Below are positions 1 to 9,905 of a DNA stretch of 64,000 nt, in pieces (position 1 is the first letter of the stretch; every line of letters starts with the position of its first letter). A program made the position numbers and the translations under genes. Origin of the DNA: CAILZL01 sp963748005 (GTDB lineage Bacteria; Pseudomonadota; Gammaproteobacteria; Steroidobacterales; Steroidobacteraceae); NCBI GenBank assembly GCA_963748005.1, contig CAVVHH010000002.1, positions 2,666,001 to 2,730,000 on the forward strand, given 5' to 3'. The notes beneath the pieces were generated by a model. The model was not told the origin of the DNA. It saw only the letters and a program-made list of their open reading frames with translations, and made no database searches.

Positions 1-695
1 CCGGCAAGGCGAAGGCCATCGAAAATATCGATGAACCCGGGGGCGGCCAGCGCGTGGTATTGCACGATCCCAATGGGTTCGAAATTGAGCTGGTAAATGG
101 TCGCCAGAAAGTTGAGGCCATTCCCCGTCGCCCCATGGTGCGAGCACCCAATGCTCCGAGTGTGGTTCCCGGGCCGTCCCAAATCCGTCGCATTGTTCAC
201 TGCGCCATCGCCACCCCTTTGCTGGACGAAACCATCAACTGGTGGCGTGACATGCTGCGCTTGCTGCCTACAGATGAACTCTATGTAGGTGAACCGGACA
301 ACCGCCTGGGGCTGTTCATGCGCGTCGATAGTGGCGACCAGCTGGTGCATCACCACATTCTGTTTGTGGTCAGAAACCCCAATGCAGGGGTGCACCATAT
401 CTCCTTCGAGGTTGACGACACCGACGATCTGTTCATGGGGCACGATCATCTCAAGCGCCTGAAACGCTACGATCACGTTCGCGGTATTGGCCATCACCCG
501 CTGGGGCGCCAGTTCTTTGACTACTGGATGAGCCCCTGGAACCAGATGCACGAGCACTGGAACACCACGGAGCTGATGAATGCGGACAGCGCCTTCAACA
601 AACACCGGGTGGATGGCGGACTGACTCACGAGCATGGCGACAAACCGCCAGAGCGATTTGTCAGGCAGTCATCGCCGGTGATTCGCCGGGCGTGA
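1..695 (+). CDS. Two-domain VOC/extradiol dioxygenase-like protein, 5' end cut by the window
   Basis: The reading frame is already open at base 3, so the N-terminal part lies outside the window. The visible 231 residues contain the end of one VOC (glyoxalase/extradiol dioxygenase) domain, including an IDEPGGGQRV stretch, and a complete second VOC domain. Likely metal ligands of the second domain are the His in RRIVHCAIA, the His in VHHISFEV and the Glu in MHEHWN, the His-His-Glu set of Fe(II) extradiol dioxygenases. It is a clear paralogue of the VOC protein at 21.0 kb, which shares IDEPGGGQRV, PDN and the FDYW region. Ring cleavage of a catechol-type substrate is inferred from the family; other VOC activities cannot be excluded. 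The converging MASE1 gene ends 15 bases downstream. Confidence 0.8.
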   Translation, partial: GKAKAIENIDEPGGGQRVVLHDPNGFEIELVNGRQKVEAIPRRPMVRAPNAPSVVPGPSQIRRIVHCAIATPLLDETINWWRDMLRLLPTDELYVGEPDNRLGLFMRVDSGDQLVHHHILFVVRNPNAGVHHISFEVDDTDDLFMGHDHLKRLKRYDHVRGIGHHPLGRQFFDYWMSPWNQMHEHWNTTELMNADSAFNKHRVDGGLTHEHGDKPPERFVRQSSPVIRRA

Positions 696-709
696 TCTCC
701 TGGCGAAAT

Positions 710-1849
710 TCAGAGTTCCCGCATTTGCCTGGCAAGGCATTCCGGACAAAAGCCGTGGGAAAAGCGCGCTTCGGTCCGCTCGGAGATGTATTTTTCGAGT
801 TGATGCCAGTGATTGTGATCATCGCGAATCTTCTTGCAGGAACTGCAAATGGGCAGTAGCCCCTGCAGTTGCGTCACTTGCGCCAATGCCTGTTCCAGTT
901 CTTGAGTGCGTTCTTTTACGCGGCGTTCCAGTCCAGCGTTCAGCGCAGCGATTTCATCTTGCCGTGCGTGAAGCTGCGACAGCAAAGCGGCCAGACCCAT
1001 GGCCATCAGGCTCATCACCAGAATGAATTCCTGCGCCTGGACCACTGCCTCAGCGGCCGGCAAGTTGCCGAAGGGAGCCAGTCCACCCACCATCATGCCG
1101 ATAATCGCGAAAGCAACGGCAACCACTGTCAGTGCCGCCCAGCGTAGCGGGAAGCGTGCTGCCGCAAACAGCACGAATGGCAGGAACAATATCGGGCCAA
1201 TATGCACGCCCAGCAGTTTGCCGCCCCGCGAGAACAGCAACAGCGCCAGTACTGTCAGCAACAGCAGCACGGCCAGTGCATCGGTAAGGCGATAAGTAAC
1301 CGGTCGTTCAGTATCCTGACTGCCAGCTGGGCCCATGCTCAATATCGCAGGGGTCAGAATCAGCAGACCCAACCCGTCGCCGAACCACCAGATGCGCAAG
1401 TATTCAAAATAGGGCGTTTCCACGTTGCCATAGTGCTCATACACCAGTGCGCCACCGCAGGCGGCAACGAACGCGGCAATGACCGGACCGGCCATTACAA
1501 ACTTGACCAGGTCATTACTGGTTTGGAAACGTGGATCGAAGCGCCACGCTCTGAGCAGCACAAAGGCGCCCGCCGACTCCAGCACATTCGTCAGGCCAAA
1601 TATGAGCGCTTCGGTAACACTGAACGTCCCCAGGTCAGCCAGAATTTCGCTGCCGAGCGCCAACGCGGCAAAATATGGCATCCCACGGCCCTGAAACCGG
1701 ATGAAAGTGGCCAGCAAAACCCCATTGGGCAGCCATAGCATCGCGATTCCTTCCGGCATCACCGTTAGCTGGCTGATCTTTGCAGCGGCGAAATAGAGCA
1801 CCGGCAGCAGCAGAAAGTGGGCGAGCCGGGGTGATGGTGGTTTGGGCAT
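710..1849 (-). CDS. MASE1-domain membrane protein with a C-terminal Cys-rich tail
   Basis: A 379-residue protein. Residues 1 to about 290 form eight or so hydrophobic segments and match the MASE1 sensory membrane domain (AMLWLPNGVLLA, LTNVLESAGAF and a FGDGLGLL segment). A charged coiled-coil stretch follows (about 295-325, RQDEIAALNAGLERRVKERT), then a tail with LLPICSSCKKIRDD and a later FCPECL, a double CxxC pattern that often ends bacterial sensor and response-regulator proteins. No histidine-kinase, GGDEF or EAL domain follows, although MASE1 normally precedes one. It may signal through a partner or through metal binding by the Cys tail. A role in sensing is inferred from MASE1; the ligand is unknown. 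Confidence 0.75.
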   Translation of the reverse strand: MPKPPSPRLAHFLLLPVLYFAAAKISQLTVMPEGIAMLWLPNGVLLATFIRFQGRGMPYFAALALGSEILADLGTFSVTEALIFGLTNVLESAGAFVLLRAWRFDPRFQTSNDLVKFVMAGPVIAAFVAACGGALVYEHYGNVETPYFEYLRIWWFGDGLGLLILTPAILSMGPAGSQDTERPVTYRLTDALAVLLLLTVLALLLFSRGGKLLGVHIGPILFLPFVLFAAARFPLRWAALTVVAVAFAIIGMMVGGLAPFGNLPAAEAVVQAQEFILVMSLMAMGLAALLSQLHARQDEIAALNAGLERRVKERTQELEQALAQVTQLQGLLPICSSCKKIRDDHNHWHQLEKYISERTEARFSHGFCPECLARQMREL

Positions 1850-2022
1850 CGGGAGCCTCTGGCAACGCTCCCTGTTCTAATTGTTTTCTTGATGACACGT
1901 TGATACGTGCAGTATGCGCCTCCAGCGGGCGTTAGTCAGTCTGGTGGTCCACGTACAGGTAACGCGGGCTCTTTATCTGGGGGACGCGACCAAAGGCGAC
2001 ATCGCCTGCTCTGCCTCCATGC

Positions 2023-4458
2023 TTATCGGGTCACCGCAAACGCCTCCGGCGCACCACCGCAGCGATAACGCGCGCACATCGTCTCGAACGCTGCTTCCAC
2101 GCCGCGGCAATATGCGGCGGTGTCGAACAGTGGATGCTGCATCCGATTGGTTACCAGCCGTGCCTTGATCGTTGCGAGCCGCTGCGGATCACGGGCCAGT
2201 GCCAGCGCAATCTGCTCATACTCGGCAAGATCGTGCGCCACCAGTTCTTGCAGCCCAACCGCATGGCACAAACTTGCGCAGACACGCCCCGCGAAAGCCC
2301 GCCCCAGGCAGGTCACTACCGGTACCCCCATCCACAATGCATCGCTTGCAGTGGTATGCGCGCCATAAGGCAGCGTATCGAGAAGAATATCGGCCAATCG
2401 GTGACGCGCCAGATGCTCAGCCGGCAGGACGCGCGGCGCGAACACCAGCCGACCTGGATCGATGCCGCGTGCGACGGCAGCTGCGCGCAAATTCGCCGAC
2501 GCTTCGACACTGTCCTCAATCAACCACAGCACTGAATCTTCAACGGCGCCGAGCAGGCGCATCCAGACATCGAAGAACGGTGGTGCAATCTTGAAATTGT
2601 TGTTGAAGCTGCAGAACACCAGGCCGGTTTCCGGCAAGCCGGCTTCGCTGCGCGAGACAGTGTTGACCGGGATGCTGCGTCTGGAATCGTTCGGCTGATA
2701 GCAACGTGGTAGATGCACAATCCGCTCTGAATAGAATTCCTGCTGATCCATCGGCGCAACGATCGCGTCTGCCAGGATGTAGTCGTAGAACTCCGCTCCC
2801 AGCGTGCCCGGAAAACCAAGATAGTTGACCTGTACAGGCGCCACGCGTCGCGCGAACACCATGGTCCGTGCATCCTTGGTGTAGCCCTTGAGATCCACCG
2901 CGATGTCGATTTCAAGCCTGCGCAGCAGCGCGACAATTTCGGTGTCGGTCAACGAACGAACGTCATGGAATGTTTCGAAGGCAGTCTTGATACGTGCACG
3001 CATGGCACTGCCATCGTCCGGACCGAACGAGATGGCGGTGACATCGAACCGCGAGCGGTCATGGCACTCGAACAATTCCACTGCCAGCCGCGCCGTCGGA
3101 TGCTCGTGAAAATCCGCCGACAGATAAGCGACCCTGATCCGGTCATGCGTGTAAACGGGGCCGTCGTAGGTTGCCTGTTTGGCTACGTTGAACGCCACGT
3201 GATTGCGTGTGCAGGCAAGTTGCAACGCCGGATCATCCAGATAGGCCAGCAACGTTCCGGGGGGTATATCGACCTTTGCCGCCAACACTTGCTCGCGCAA
3301 CCCTGCTTCGATCTCGTCGCGGCGCGACCAGTCGCAGGCATGCAGCATGCAATGAGCGATGCCGCCAAACGCCTGGAGGTTATCCGGCTGCAGCGCCAGA
3401 ACACGCTCCAGCCCGGCACGCGCCTCGGCAAAACGGCGCAGCAGGCTGAGTGCGCCACTGCGATTGTTCAGTGCCGCAATGTGGTCGGGACGCAAAGCCA
3501 GCGTCCGGGCGTAACTTTCAGCGGCGGCTTCATCAAGTCCCAGTTCTTCCAGCGCGAGCGCGCGACTGAAAAATACTTCCGGCAGGTCCGCATTGATGGC
3601 GATCGCTGCATCATAGCTGGCGATGGCCTGATCGAACTGACGACGTTGTGCCAGCGCCATGCCGCGCTGCGTGAGCAGGTTGGTATTGCGCGGATCGCTG
3701 TGCACGGCTGCATTGAAGTCGGCGATGGCTTCGTCATAGCGTTCGGCCAGCGCCAGCAGGTGCGCACGCTGCCCAAGCGCAAATGCGTCGCCCGGTTTGT
3801 AACGCAGCAGGATGCGGTAAGCCGCGATGGCCTCGTCGATGCGCTCAAGTGCGGCAAGTGCGGCGGCACGGCTGCGCAAAGCCGTGTGCAGGTTCGAAGC
3901 CAACGCCAGCGCCGCATCGCTATCGACCAGCGCCTCAGCGGGACGCTTCAGTGCGAGCAGGGTTTCAGCGCGGCAGGCCAGTATTTCCGCGGACTGTGAA
4001 TTGAGCGCCAGCGCCTTGTCATAACTGGTCAGTGCCTGTTCAAAGCGACCCAGACCGCGCAGGGCATCGCCAAGATTTCGATGTTGCGTTGGATCGGCCG
4101 GCGCTGCAGCGATAGCACGCTCCAGCATTGCTGCTGCCTCAGCGAACTTGCGTAATCGCAGCAGCGCCACACCGTAGAAGGCAAGGCCCTGCGGTGCCTG
4201 GCCGTCGATATTGACGGCCGACTGCAGGATCGTTTCGGCCTCTTCAATGCGCCCTTGCTCCACGCGCAGGCGGCCGAGCATGCAGCGGGAGGGATAGTTG
4301 CGCGGATCGGCGCGCATGATCTGGCGATAGGCCGTCTCGGCCTCGGCCAGCCGCCCGGCCTGATGCAACGCCAATGCCTGCTGAAACAGCGCTTGAATGG
4401 ATTCTGGTGACATGGGCGGCGATTCTAGCCGATGTGCCAAGCGCGCTTCCTGCGGCAT
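2023..4458 (-). CDS. TPR protein with SPINDLY/OGT-type (GT41) glycosyltransferase domain
   Basis: An 811-residue protein. Residues about 20-370 are tandem TPR repeats of about 34 residues (patterns such as LHQAGRLAEAETAYRQ and FEQALTSYDKALAL). Residues about 425-790 match the O-linked GlcNAc transferase C-terminal domain, with RVAYLSADFHEHPTA, DLKGYTKDAR, QVNYLGFPGT, CSFNNNFKI and DTLPYGAHTTASDALW. The family transfers a sugar from a nucleotide donor to protein Ser/Thr residues; a cytoplasmic location fits the lack of a signal peptide. The first ATG has GAAGG six bases upstream; an in-frame ATG 45 bases later (MSPESIQ) has no clear ribosome binding site, so the longer form is preferred with moderate certainty. 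The target protein is unknown. Confidence 0.85.
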   Translation of the reverse strand: MPQEARLAHRLESPPMSPESIQALFQQALALHQAGRLAEAETAYRQIMRADPRNYPSRCMLGRLRVEQGRIEEAETILQSAVNIDGQAPQGLAFYGVALLRLRKFAEAAAMLERAIAAAPADPTQHRNLGDALRGLGRFEQALTSYDKALALNSQSAEILACRAETLLALKRPAEALVDSDAALALASNLHTALRSRAAALAALERIDEAIAAYRILLRYKPGDAFALGQRAHLLALAERYDEAIADFNAAVHSDPRNTNLLTQRGMALAQRRQFDQAIASYDAAIAINADLPEVFFSRALALEELGLDEAAAESYARTLALRPDHIAALNNRSGALSLLRRFAEARAGLERVLALQPDNLQAFGGIAHCMLHACDWSRRDEIEAGLREQVLAAKVDIPPGTLLAYLDDPALQLACTRNHVAFNVAKQATYDGPVYTHDRIRVAYLSADFHEHPTARLAVELFECHDRSRFDVTAISFGPDDGSAMRARIKTAFETFHDVRSLTDTEIVALLRRLEIDIAVDLKGYTKDARTMVFARRVAPVQVNYLGFPGTLGAEFYDYILADAIVAPMDQQEFYSERIVHLPRCYQPNDSRRSIPVNTVSRSEAGLPETGLVFCSFNNNFKIAPPFFDVWMRLLGAVEDSVLWLIEDSVEASANLRAAAVARGIDPGRLVFAPRVLPAEHLARHRLADILLDTLPYGAHTTASDALWMGVPVVTCLGRAFAGRVCASLCHAVGLQELVAHDLAEYEQIALALARDPQRLATIKARLVTNRMQHPLFDTAAYCRGVEAAFETMCARYRCGGAPEAFAVTR

Positions 4459-4668
4459 AAAGTGCCTTCGCAGTACCAGTCGTTAATGACGCTTGCACAC
4501 CGCATCAGCTGGTCATTGCCGCTTGGACCGATTGCTGGAGATCGGCAGGTATGCGACGCGGTGACGCCATCTGGCTACATGCCTCTGTTCAGTTTGAATT
4601 CACTCATCACAAGCATCATGGTCAAAAGCTCACCCCAATACGCGGATGCCCGTTACAGGAGATTGGCA

Positions 4669-5490
4669 ATGTCCACAACTCGTTTCAGGACTGACTACTT
4701 CAACCGTCGACATGCATTGAGTGCCTTGAGTGCGCTGACCATCGCCGGCTGTGGTGGCGAGTCATCGAGCGGTTCCAGTTCATCCAGCGCTGCCAGCAGC
4801 TCCAGCGCATCGAGTTCGTCAAGCTCGACCAGTTCAGCATCCAGCTCCACGAGTTCTGCCGCCAGCAGCAGTTCCGGAACTTGTCTGATCAGTACGCCCA
4901 GTTGTGTGGTAGCGCCTACTGAAGTGCTCGGTCCTTATCCGGCCTTTCAGAATGGCATCGTCACACTCAGCTCCATCTATCGGCAAAACATGGTATCCGA
5001 CCTGACCGGCAGATTCGCCGATCGCACCGGCGTACCGCTGACCATGGATATCAAACTGGTCAACGTCAACAACAACTGCGCTCCGATGGTGGGGCATGAC
5101 GTGTATGTGTGGCATTGCGACAAGGACGGCAATTATTCCTATTACGGCAGCTACACCAACAGCTACTTCCTGCGTGCGGCGCAAACCACCAATGCCTGTG
5201 GCGAGGTGACTTTCACGACCGTTTTCCCCGGCTGGTATTCGGGACGTCACCCCCACCTGCATCTTGCCGTTGCGCTGGGCACCACCAGCGAGGCAGTCAC
5301 CCAGATGGCCTGGCCACAAAGCGTACTCACCAATGTGTACAGTTCCAGCCTGTACAGCGCACGAGGTCAGGCCGATACCACGCTGGCAGGCGACGGTATT
5401 TTTCAGGGCAATACCGGACAAATCGCCACCACCACCGGCAGCGTGGCCACGGGCTATCGTTCGCAGTGGGTGCTGGGCATCGCCGCCTGA
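4669..5490 (+). CDS. Secreted lipoprotein related to intradiol ring-cleavage dioxygenases
   Basis: The start at 4669 is chosen because AGGAG sits nine bases upstream; the frame stays open further upstream without such a site. The 273-residue product begins with RR, a hydrophobic stretch and a lipobox-like TIAGC (Cys27). Residues about 29-66 are an almost pure Ser/Ala/Thr linker. The rest matches the intradiol dioxygenase beta-sandwich: LGPYP, DVYVWHCDKDGNYS and a GRHPHLHLAV segment whose two His and preceding Tyr residues fit the Tyr2-His2 Fe(III) site. Intradiol enzymes cleave catechols between the hydroxyls. Secreted lipid-anchored members with Ser-rich linkers are known but mostly uncharacterised. 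Neighbours are not obviously co-transcribed. Confidence 0.8.
   Translation: MSTTRFRTDYFNRRHALSALSALTIAGCGGESSSGSSSSSAASSSSASSSSSSTSSASSSTSSAASSSSGTCLISTPSCVVAPTEVLGPYPAFQNGIVTLSSIYRQNMVSDLTGRFADRTGVPLTMDIKLVNVNNNCAPMVGHDVYVWHCDKDGNYSYYGSYTNSYFLRAAQTTNACGEVTFTTVFPGWYSGRHPHLHLAVALGTTSEAVTQMAWPQSVLTNVYSSSLYSARGQADTTLAGDGIFQGNTGQIATTTGSVATGYRSQWVLGIAA
4747..4875 (+). repeat. Low-complexity Ser/Ala/Thr-coding tract
   Basis: About 130 bases of degenerate AGC/TCG/TCC codons encode the Ser-rich linker of the intradiol-like lipoprotein. Mixed synonymous codons rather than exact trinucleotide repeats point to selection on the protein linker rather than recent slippage. Confidence 0.7.
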
Positions 5491-5617
5491 GCTTCGATCC
5501 GGACTTGATCGCCGCGATCGCGGCCCGATCGATCCCCAATCCAAAATAGATTCAGACGTGTCAGAATCACTCCGCTAGGAGACCTGCTGCAACCCTGATA
5601 TCAGAAAAACAAAACAG

Positions 5618-7638
5618 ATGCTGCTTGCCCAACCCGGAAATATCGGCCCGCTGAAGCTGAAGAATCGCGTGGTGATGGCGCCCATGGGCACCAACTACAG
5701 CACCACCGACGGCTTCTCGACCGAGCGCGACAAGCTTTACTACGCCGAGCGGGCACGCGGCGGCGTGGCGATGATCATGACCGAGGCGATGGTGGTCACC
5801 GAGCAGGCGCGCCAGCACAACAATTCGCTGTGCGTGTTACCACGACCGCTTCATTCCCGGGCTGGCCAGCATCGTCGAGGCCATCAAGGCGCATGACTGC
5901 CACGTGTTCGGGCAGCTCAATCATCGCGGCGCGCTTGCTGCGGCGCGCGGTGCTCAACATGGAGCCGGTGGGGCCTTCGCCCTGGGCGAATCCCAACACC
6001 GGCGACGTGGTGCGGCCGCTGCGCATACCCGAGATCATCGAAATCCAGAAGCAGTTTGTCGTCGGCGGCGCGCCGGCTGTGGCAGGCGGGCTATGACGGC
6101 GTCGAGATCCACGCCGCCAACGGCTATCTGTTCCAGCAGTTCTTCACTTCGCGCATCAACAAGCGCACCGATATCTATGGCGGTTCGATCGAGAACCGCA
6201 TGCGCCTGCTGCTCGAAACCGTGGCGCGGATTCGCGATGCCCTGCCGGACCTGCTGCTGATGGTGCGGCTGAGCGCCAGCGAGTTCACGCCGGACGGTTA
6301 TACCCAGGAAGAAATCATCGAGCTGGCGCAGGCGCTGGAGCGCGCGGGCGTGGTGGCGCTCGATCTTTCCGGCGGCAGCAACGAAAGCGCGCAGCTGTCC
6401 AAGTACTGCATTCAGCCGCCGTCGTTTCCGCGCGGCTGCCTCGCGCCGCATGCCAAGCCCATCAAGGACAGTGTTGCCATTCCGGTGCTGGTGGCGGGGC
6501 GCATCGTCGAGCCTGAGGATGCGGAAGCGGTGCTGGCGTCGGGTAGCGCAGATTTCATATCGGTGGGGCGCGCGTTGTATGCCGATGCGCACTGGTGCGA
6601 CAAGGCACTTCGGCAAGGTTAGAGCGCCGATACGCCAATGCATCGCCTGCAACATCTGCTTCGAGCGACTGACACTCGAGAAGGACGTTACCTGCGTGCA
6701 GAATCCCATGCTTGGCACCGAGTTCGAATCGCTGGAATTCTCCGAGCCGCAGTTGTTCGCGAATCACCGCGCTGCGACGCCAAAACGGGTACTGGTGCTG
6801 GGAGCTGGCATCAGCGGTGCGGAAGCCGCACGTATGGCTGCGGGACGCGGGCACACCGTCGAAATCTGGGAATCGGCCGAACGTGCCGGCGGACAGATCG
6901 ACCTGGCCACCGCAGCGCCCGACAAAATGGAAGTAGAGCCGGTGTGGTCGTATCGCACAGCAGGAACTCGCGACACTGGGCGTGCCGATGCGTACCGGGG
7001 TCATGGTTACGGCGGACAAGATCCGAAATTTCGCGCCGGACTGGGTGATCGTTGCCACCGGCGCATCGCCGCAACCCGCGCCCTTCGATGTTTCGCGACT
7101 CTCGCCCTGAGCTGGCGGTCCATCACGCCTGGGAAGTGCTGCGCAAACCAGAACTGGTTCGACCGGGAGCGCGTGTCACCATCAGTGGGCGGAGGCATGG
7201 TGGGCCTGGAAACGGCGGATCTGTTGGTCACCCGCCAGTGCGCAGTCACCGTGATTGAAATGCTCGCGGCCGTGGCGCTGGGCATGGCACGCAATAACCG
7301 CATGGAATTGATAGACCGCTTGAATGCCGCCGGCGTGGTTGTTCATCTGGAGACGCGCATTGTTGAGGTGCATGACACAGTGCTCGAGGTCTGCGGTAAA
7401 GACGAAACCAGACACGACCTGTCGTGTGGCGAAGTTCTGATTCTTCGCCAACGGTCCGAAACCGAATCGGCAGGTGGTTGCCATGGTCGAAGCAGCGGGA
7501 GTGCCCTACACTCTGATCGGAGATTGCCTGCGGCCCGGTGATTTTCTGTCAGGGCTGCGCGATGCCTGGATGGTGGGACTGGGCATTGAACATTTCACGC
7601 GCGGTACAACGTCGCCAGAAATCGGGAGCCGTGTATGA
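5618..7638 (+). pseudogene. Old-Yellow-Enzyme/FadH-like NADH:flavin oxidoreductase, multiply frameshifted
   Basis: Spliced across frames this is a roughly 670-residue enzyme of the 2,4-dienoyl-CoA reductase type. The N-terminal FMN TIM barrel shows LKLKNRVVMAPMGTNY, GYDGVEIHAANGYLFQQF and GGSIENRMR. Then come a 4Fe-4S segment CIACNIC with a later TCVQNP, an FAD/NAD domain (VLVLGAGISGAEAA) and a second Rossmann motif (SGGGMVGLETADLL). The family reduces activated C=C bonds with NAD(P)H. The frame shifts by +1 near 5837, 5940, 6069, 6607, 6957, 7103, 7187 and 7440, and each is repaired by dropping one base. Motifs on both sides of every shift are intact, so sequencing error is more likely than decay. 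The repaired frame ends in TGA overlapping the next ATG (ATGA), suggesting translational coupling. Confidence 0.75.
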
Positions 7639-8450
7639 CGCATTCCGCAAATGTCGAAGCCTACGAGGTCTACGCAGTCCGCTATGCGACGCGCGCTGCG
7701 CGCCGGCGTGACAATTTTATCGGTGGCGATCCACATGATGCGGACATGCCGCTGGACTACTACATCTGGTTGGTGCGCAATGCAACAGCGCACGGTGGTG
7801 GTCGACATGGGATTCACCGCAGAGGTTGCGCAGCGCCGCAAGCGCGATTATCTGCGCACGCCGCGTGAGGGCCTGGCGTTGCTGGGCGTCGATAGCAGCA
7901 GCGTCACGGATGTGATCGTTACCCACCTTCATTACGACCATGTCGGCTGTTATGCAGATTTTCCTGTTGGCGCGCTTTCATCTGCAGGACGACGAGATGG
8001 CCTATGCCACCGGTCGTTACATGCGCCACACCCGTTTCAATCACGGCTACGAAGTCGATGACGTGGTTGGCATGGTGCGACTGGTCTACAAGAATCGCGT
8101 GGTGTTTCAATTCGGGCAGTGCGGATATCGCGCCGGGCATCAGCGTGCACCGCATCGGCGGACATACGCGCGGCCTGCAGTGCGTGCGCGTGTTTACGCA
8201 GCCGTGGCTGGGTGGTGCTCGCGTCGGACGCCAGTCATTTCTATGAGCACATGGAACAGACCCGCTGTTTTCCCGACTGTGTTCAATGTGGGTGAAATGG
8301 TCGATGGTTATGAAATCCTGAAACGCCTGGCGGATTCGCATGGACCACATCATCCCCGGTCATGATCCGCTGGTCATGCAGCGTTATCCCGCGCCTTCCG
8401 CGCAACTCGAAGGCATCGCCGTGCGGCTGGATGTCGCGCCGCAGATCTGA
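7635..8450 (+). pseudogene. Metallo-beta-lactamase-fold hydrolase (AHL-lactonase-like), multiply frameshifted
   Basis: The repaired protein is about 266 residues and resembles N-acyl-homoserine-lactonase-type metallo-beta-lactamase proteins. It starts MTHSANVEAYEVYAVRYAT, has the Zn motif THLHYDHVG, a further His in RIGGHTRGLQ, Asp/His in ASDASHFYEH and a last His in HIIPGHDPLV. Single extra bases near 7784, 7969, 8120, 8202, 8274 and 8339 break the frame; removing each restores family-typical sequence. The members of this family open lactones or cleave related esters, and here the substrate is probably an intermediate of the surrounding pathway rather than a quorum signal (inference). It overlaps the reductase stop by four bases and is followed after 14 bases by the first MmgE/PrpD gene. 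Confidence 0.7.
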
Positions 8451-8464
8451 GCAAGGAGAGTCTT

Positions 8465-9870
8465 TTGGCTGCAACAAAATCACCCTTGCTGCCCGATGCC
8501 ACGCGCGATCTTGCCGCATTCGGCGTCGGCGCTGCGCTTTGAAGATCTGCCGACCGAAGTAGTCGAGCGCATGCGTTACTGCGTGCTCGACAGCATCGGC
8601 TGCTGTCTGTTCGGCATCACGCTGCCCTGGACGCAGCGCGTGCTCGACATGGTCCGGGCCGAAGGTGGGGCGCCGGCAGCCTCGGTGTTCGGCAGCGCGT
8701 ATCAGACCTCGATATCGCAGGCCGTGCTGGTGAACGGCTACGGCTGGGCATGCCTTCGAGCTGGACGACATCCACAAGGAATCGATCATCCATGCTGGGT
8801 CAATCGCACTGCCGGTGGTGATGGCGCTGGCCGAAGCCCGCGGCGATGCCAGCGGACGCGAGCTTATCGAAGGCCTGGTGGCGGGCTACGAAATCGGCAC
8901 GCGCGTCGGCAACGCCGCTACCATGAGCCTGTTCCTGCGCGGCTTCCATCCGCAGGGAACCTCGGGTGTGTTTGTAGCGGCCGCTGCCGCCGCACGCATG
9001 TTGTCGCTCGACGCTGAGCGCTTTCAGCATGCGCTGGGCATTGTCGGCTCGCAGGCCGGTGGGTTGATGGCGGCACAGGAAGGCGCGATGGTGAAGCGTT
9101 TTCACTCGGGGCGTGCAGCGCAGAGCGGCGTGTATTCGGCGCTGCTCGCACAGCGTGGCTTCACCGGTATTACCGATGTGCTCGAAGCGCCCTATGGCGG
9201 CTATCTGAGTTCGTACTCCGACAAACCCAATGCCAAGCGATTGACCGATGGACTGGGCACGGTCTGGGAAACCGCGCTGGTGGGCTACAAACCGCATGCC
9301 AGCGTCACCAGTATTCATACCGCGCTGGATGCACTGGCCGACATCATGAATAGCGAATCGCTCAGCGCCGATGATGTGTTAAGCGTCGAAGCCGGTCTGA
9401 GCCACATGACCTATGTGCACTGCGCCTGGAAGTACGAAGCGCAGGGTGTGACTGCCGCGCAGATGAATCTTGCCTATGGCCTTGCGGTGATGGCGCTGGA
9501 CCGCGCCGTATTTGTCGAGCAGTTTCGCGAGGATCGGCTGCGTGATCCCAAGGTGCTGGACTTCATGGGCAAGGTCAGCGCTTTTGTCGATCCCGAGATC
9601 GAGAAAAAGGGGCCGGCGTTTCGGCACGCGGTTCGTATGGCCGTAACGACCAAGGATGGACGGCGTTTCACGCGCGAGGTTCTGTATCGGCGCGGCAGTC
9701 CGGAAAATCCGCTCAAGCCTGAGGACATCGAGTACAAGTTCCGCAACGTGGCGCGCGCCTGCCTGACCAGCGCAGATACAGAAAAGGTTTTGCGCCTGTG
9801 TTTGCGGCTGGATCGGCTTGAGAGCACTCGCGAGCTGATGCAGATCCTCGCCGCACCGACCGCTTCCTGA
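8465..9870 (+). CDS. MmgE/PrpD family protein 1, frameshifted in its 5' third
   Basis: The family comprises 2-methylcitrate-dehydratase/cis-aconitate-decarboxylase-like enzymes. AAGGAG precedes a TTG at 8465 that opens a family-like N-terminus (RDLAAF). An extra G near 8522 and another near 8748 break the frame; removing them gives AFASALRFEDL and NGYGWHAFELDDIHKESIIH, both typical. From about 8750 to the stop the frame is intact (an ATG lies at 8815), with GGLMAAQEGAMVKRFHSGRA near the active-site region and YKPHASVTSIHTALDA. The repaired length, about 468 residues, matches the family. It lies in tandem with a second, divergent copy, and the pair may form a heteromer or act on successive intermediates. 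The last of the run of insertions falls in this gene. Confidence 0.75.
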
Positions 9871-9905
9871 ATTCCATCCGACCCCAGCATATCGAGCGTT
9901 TGAAC

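Noticed and set aside
2965..3999. 344-codon plus-strand frame opposite the TPR/GT41 gene
   Set aside because: It lies fully antisense to a well-supported gene, and its Arg/Gln/Cys-rich translation is typical of a shadow frame in GC-rich DNA.
5830..8760. Programmed +1 frameshifting as an explanation for the broken genes
   Set aside because: Sixteen different sites with no common slippery sequence, in three unrelated families, cannot be explained by a programmed mechanism; sequence error is simpler.
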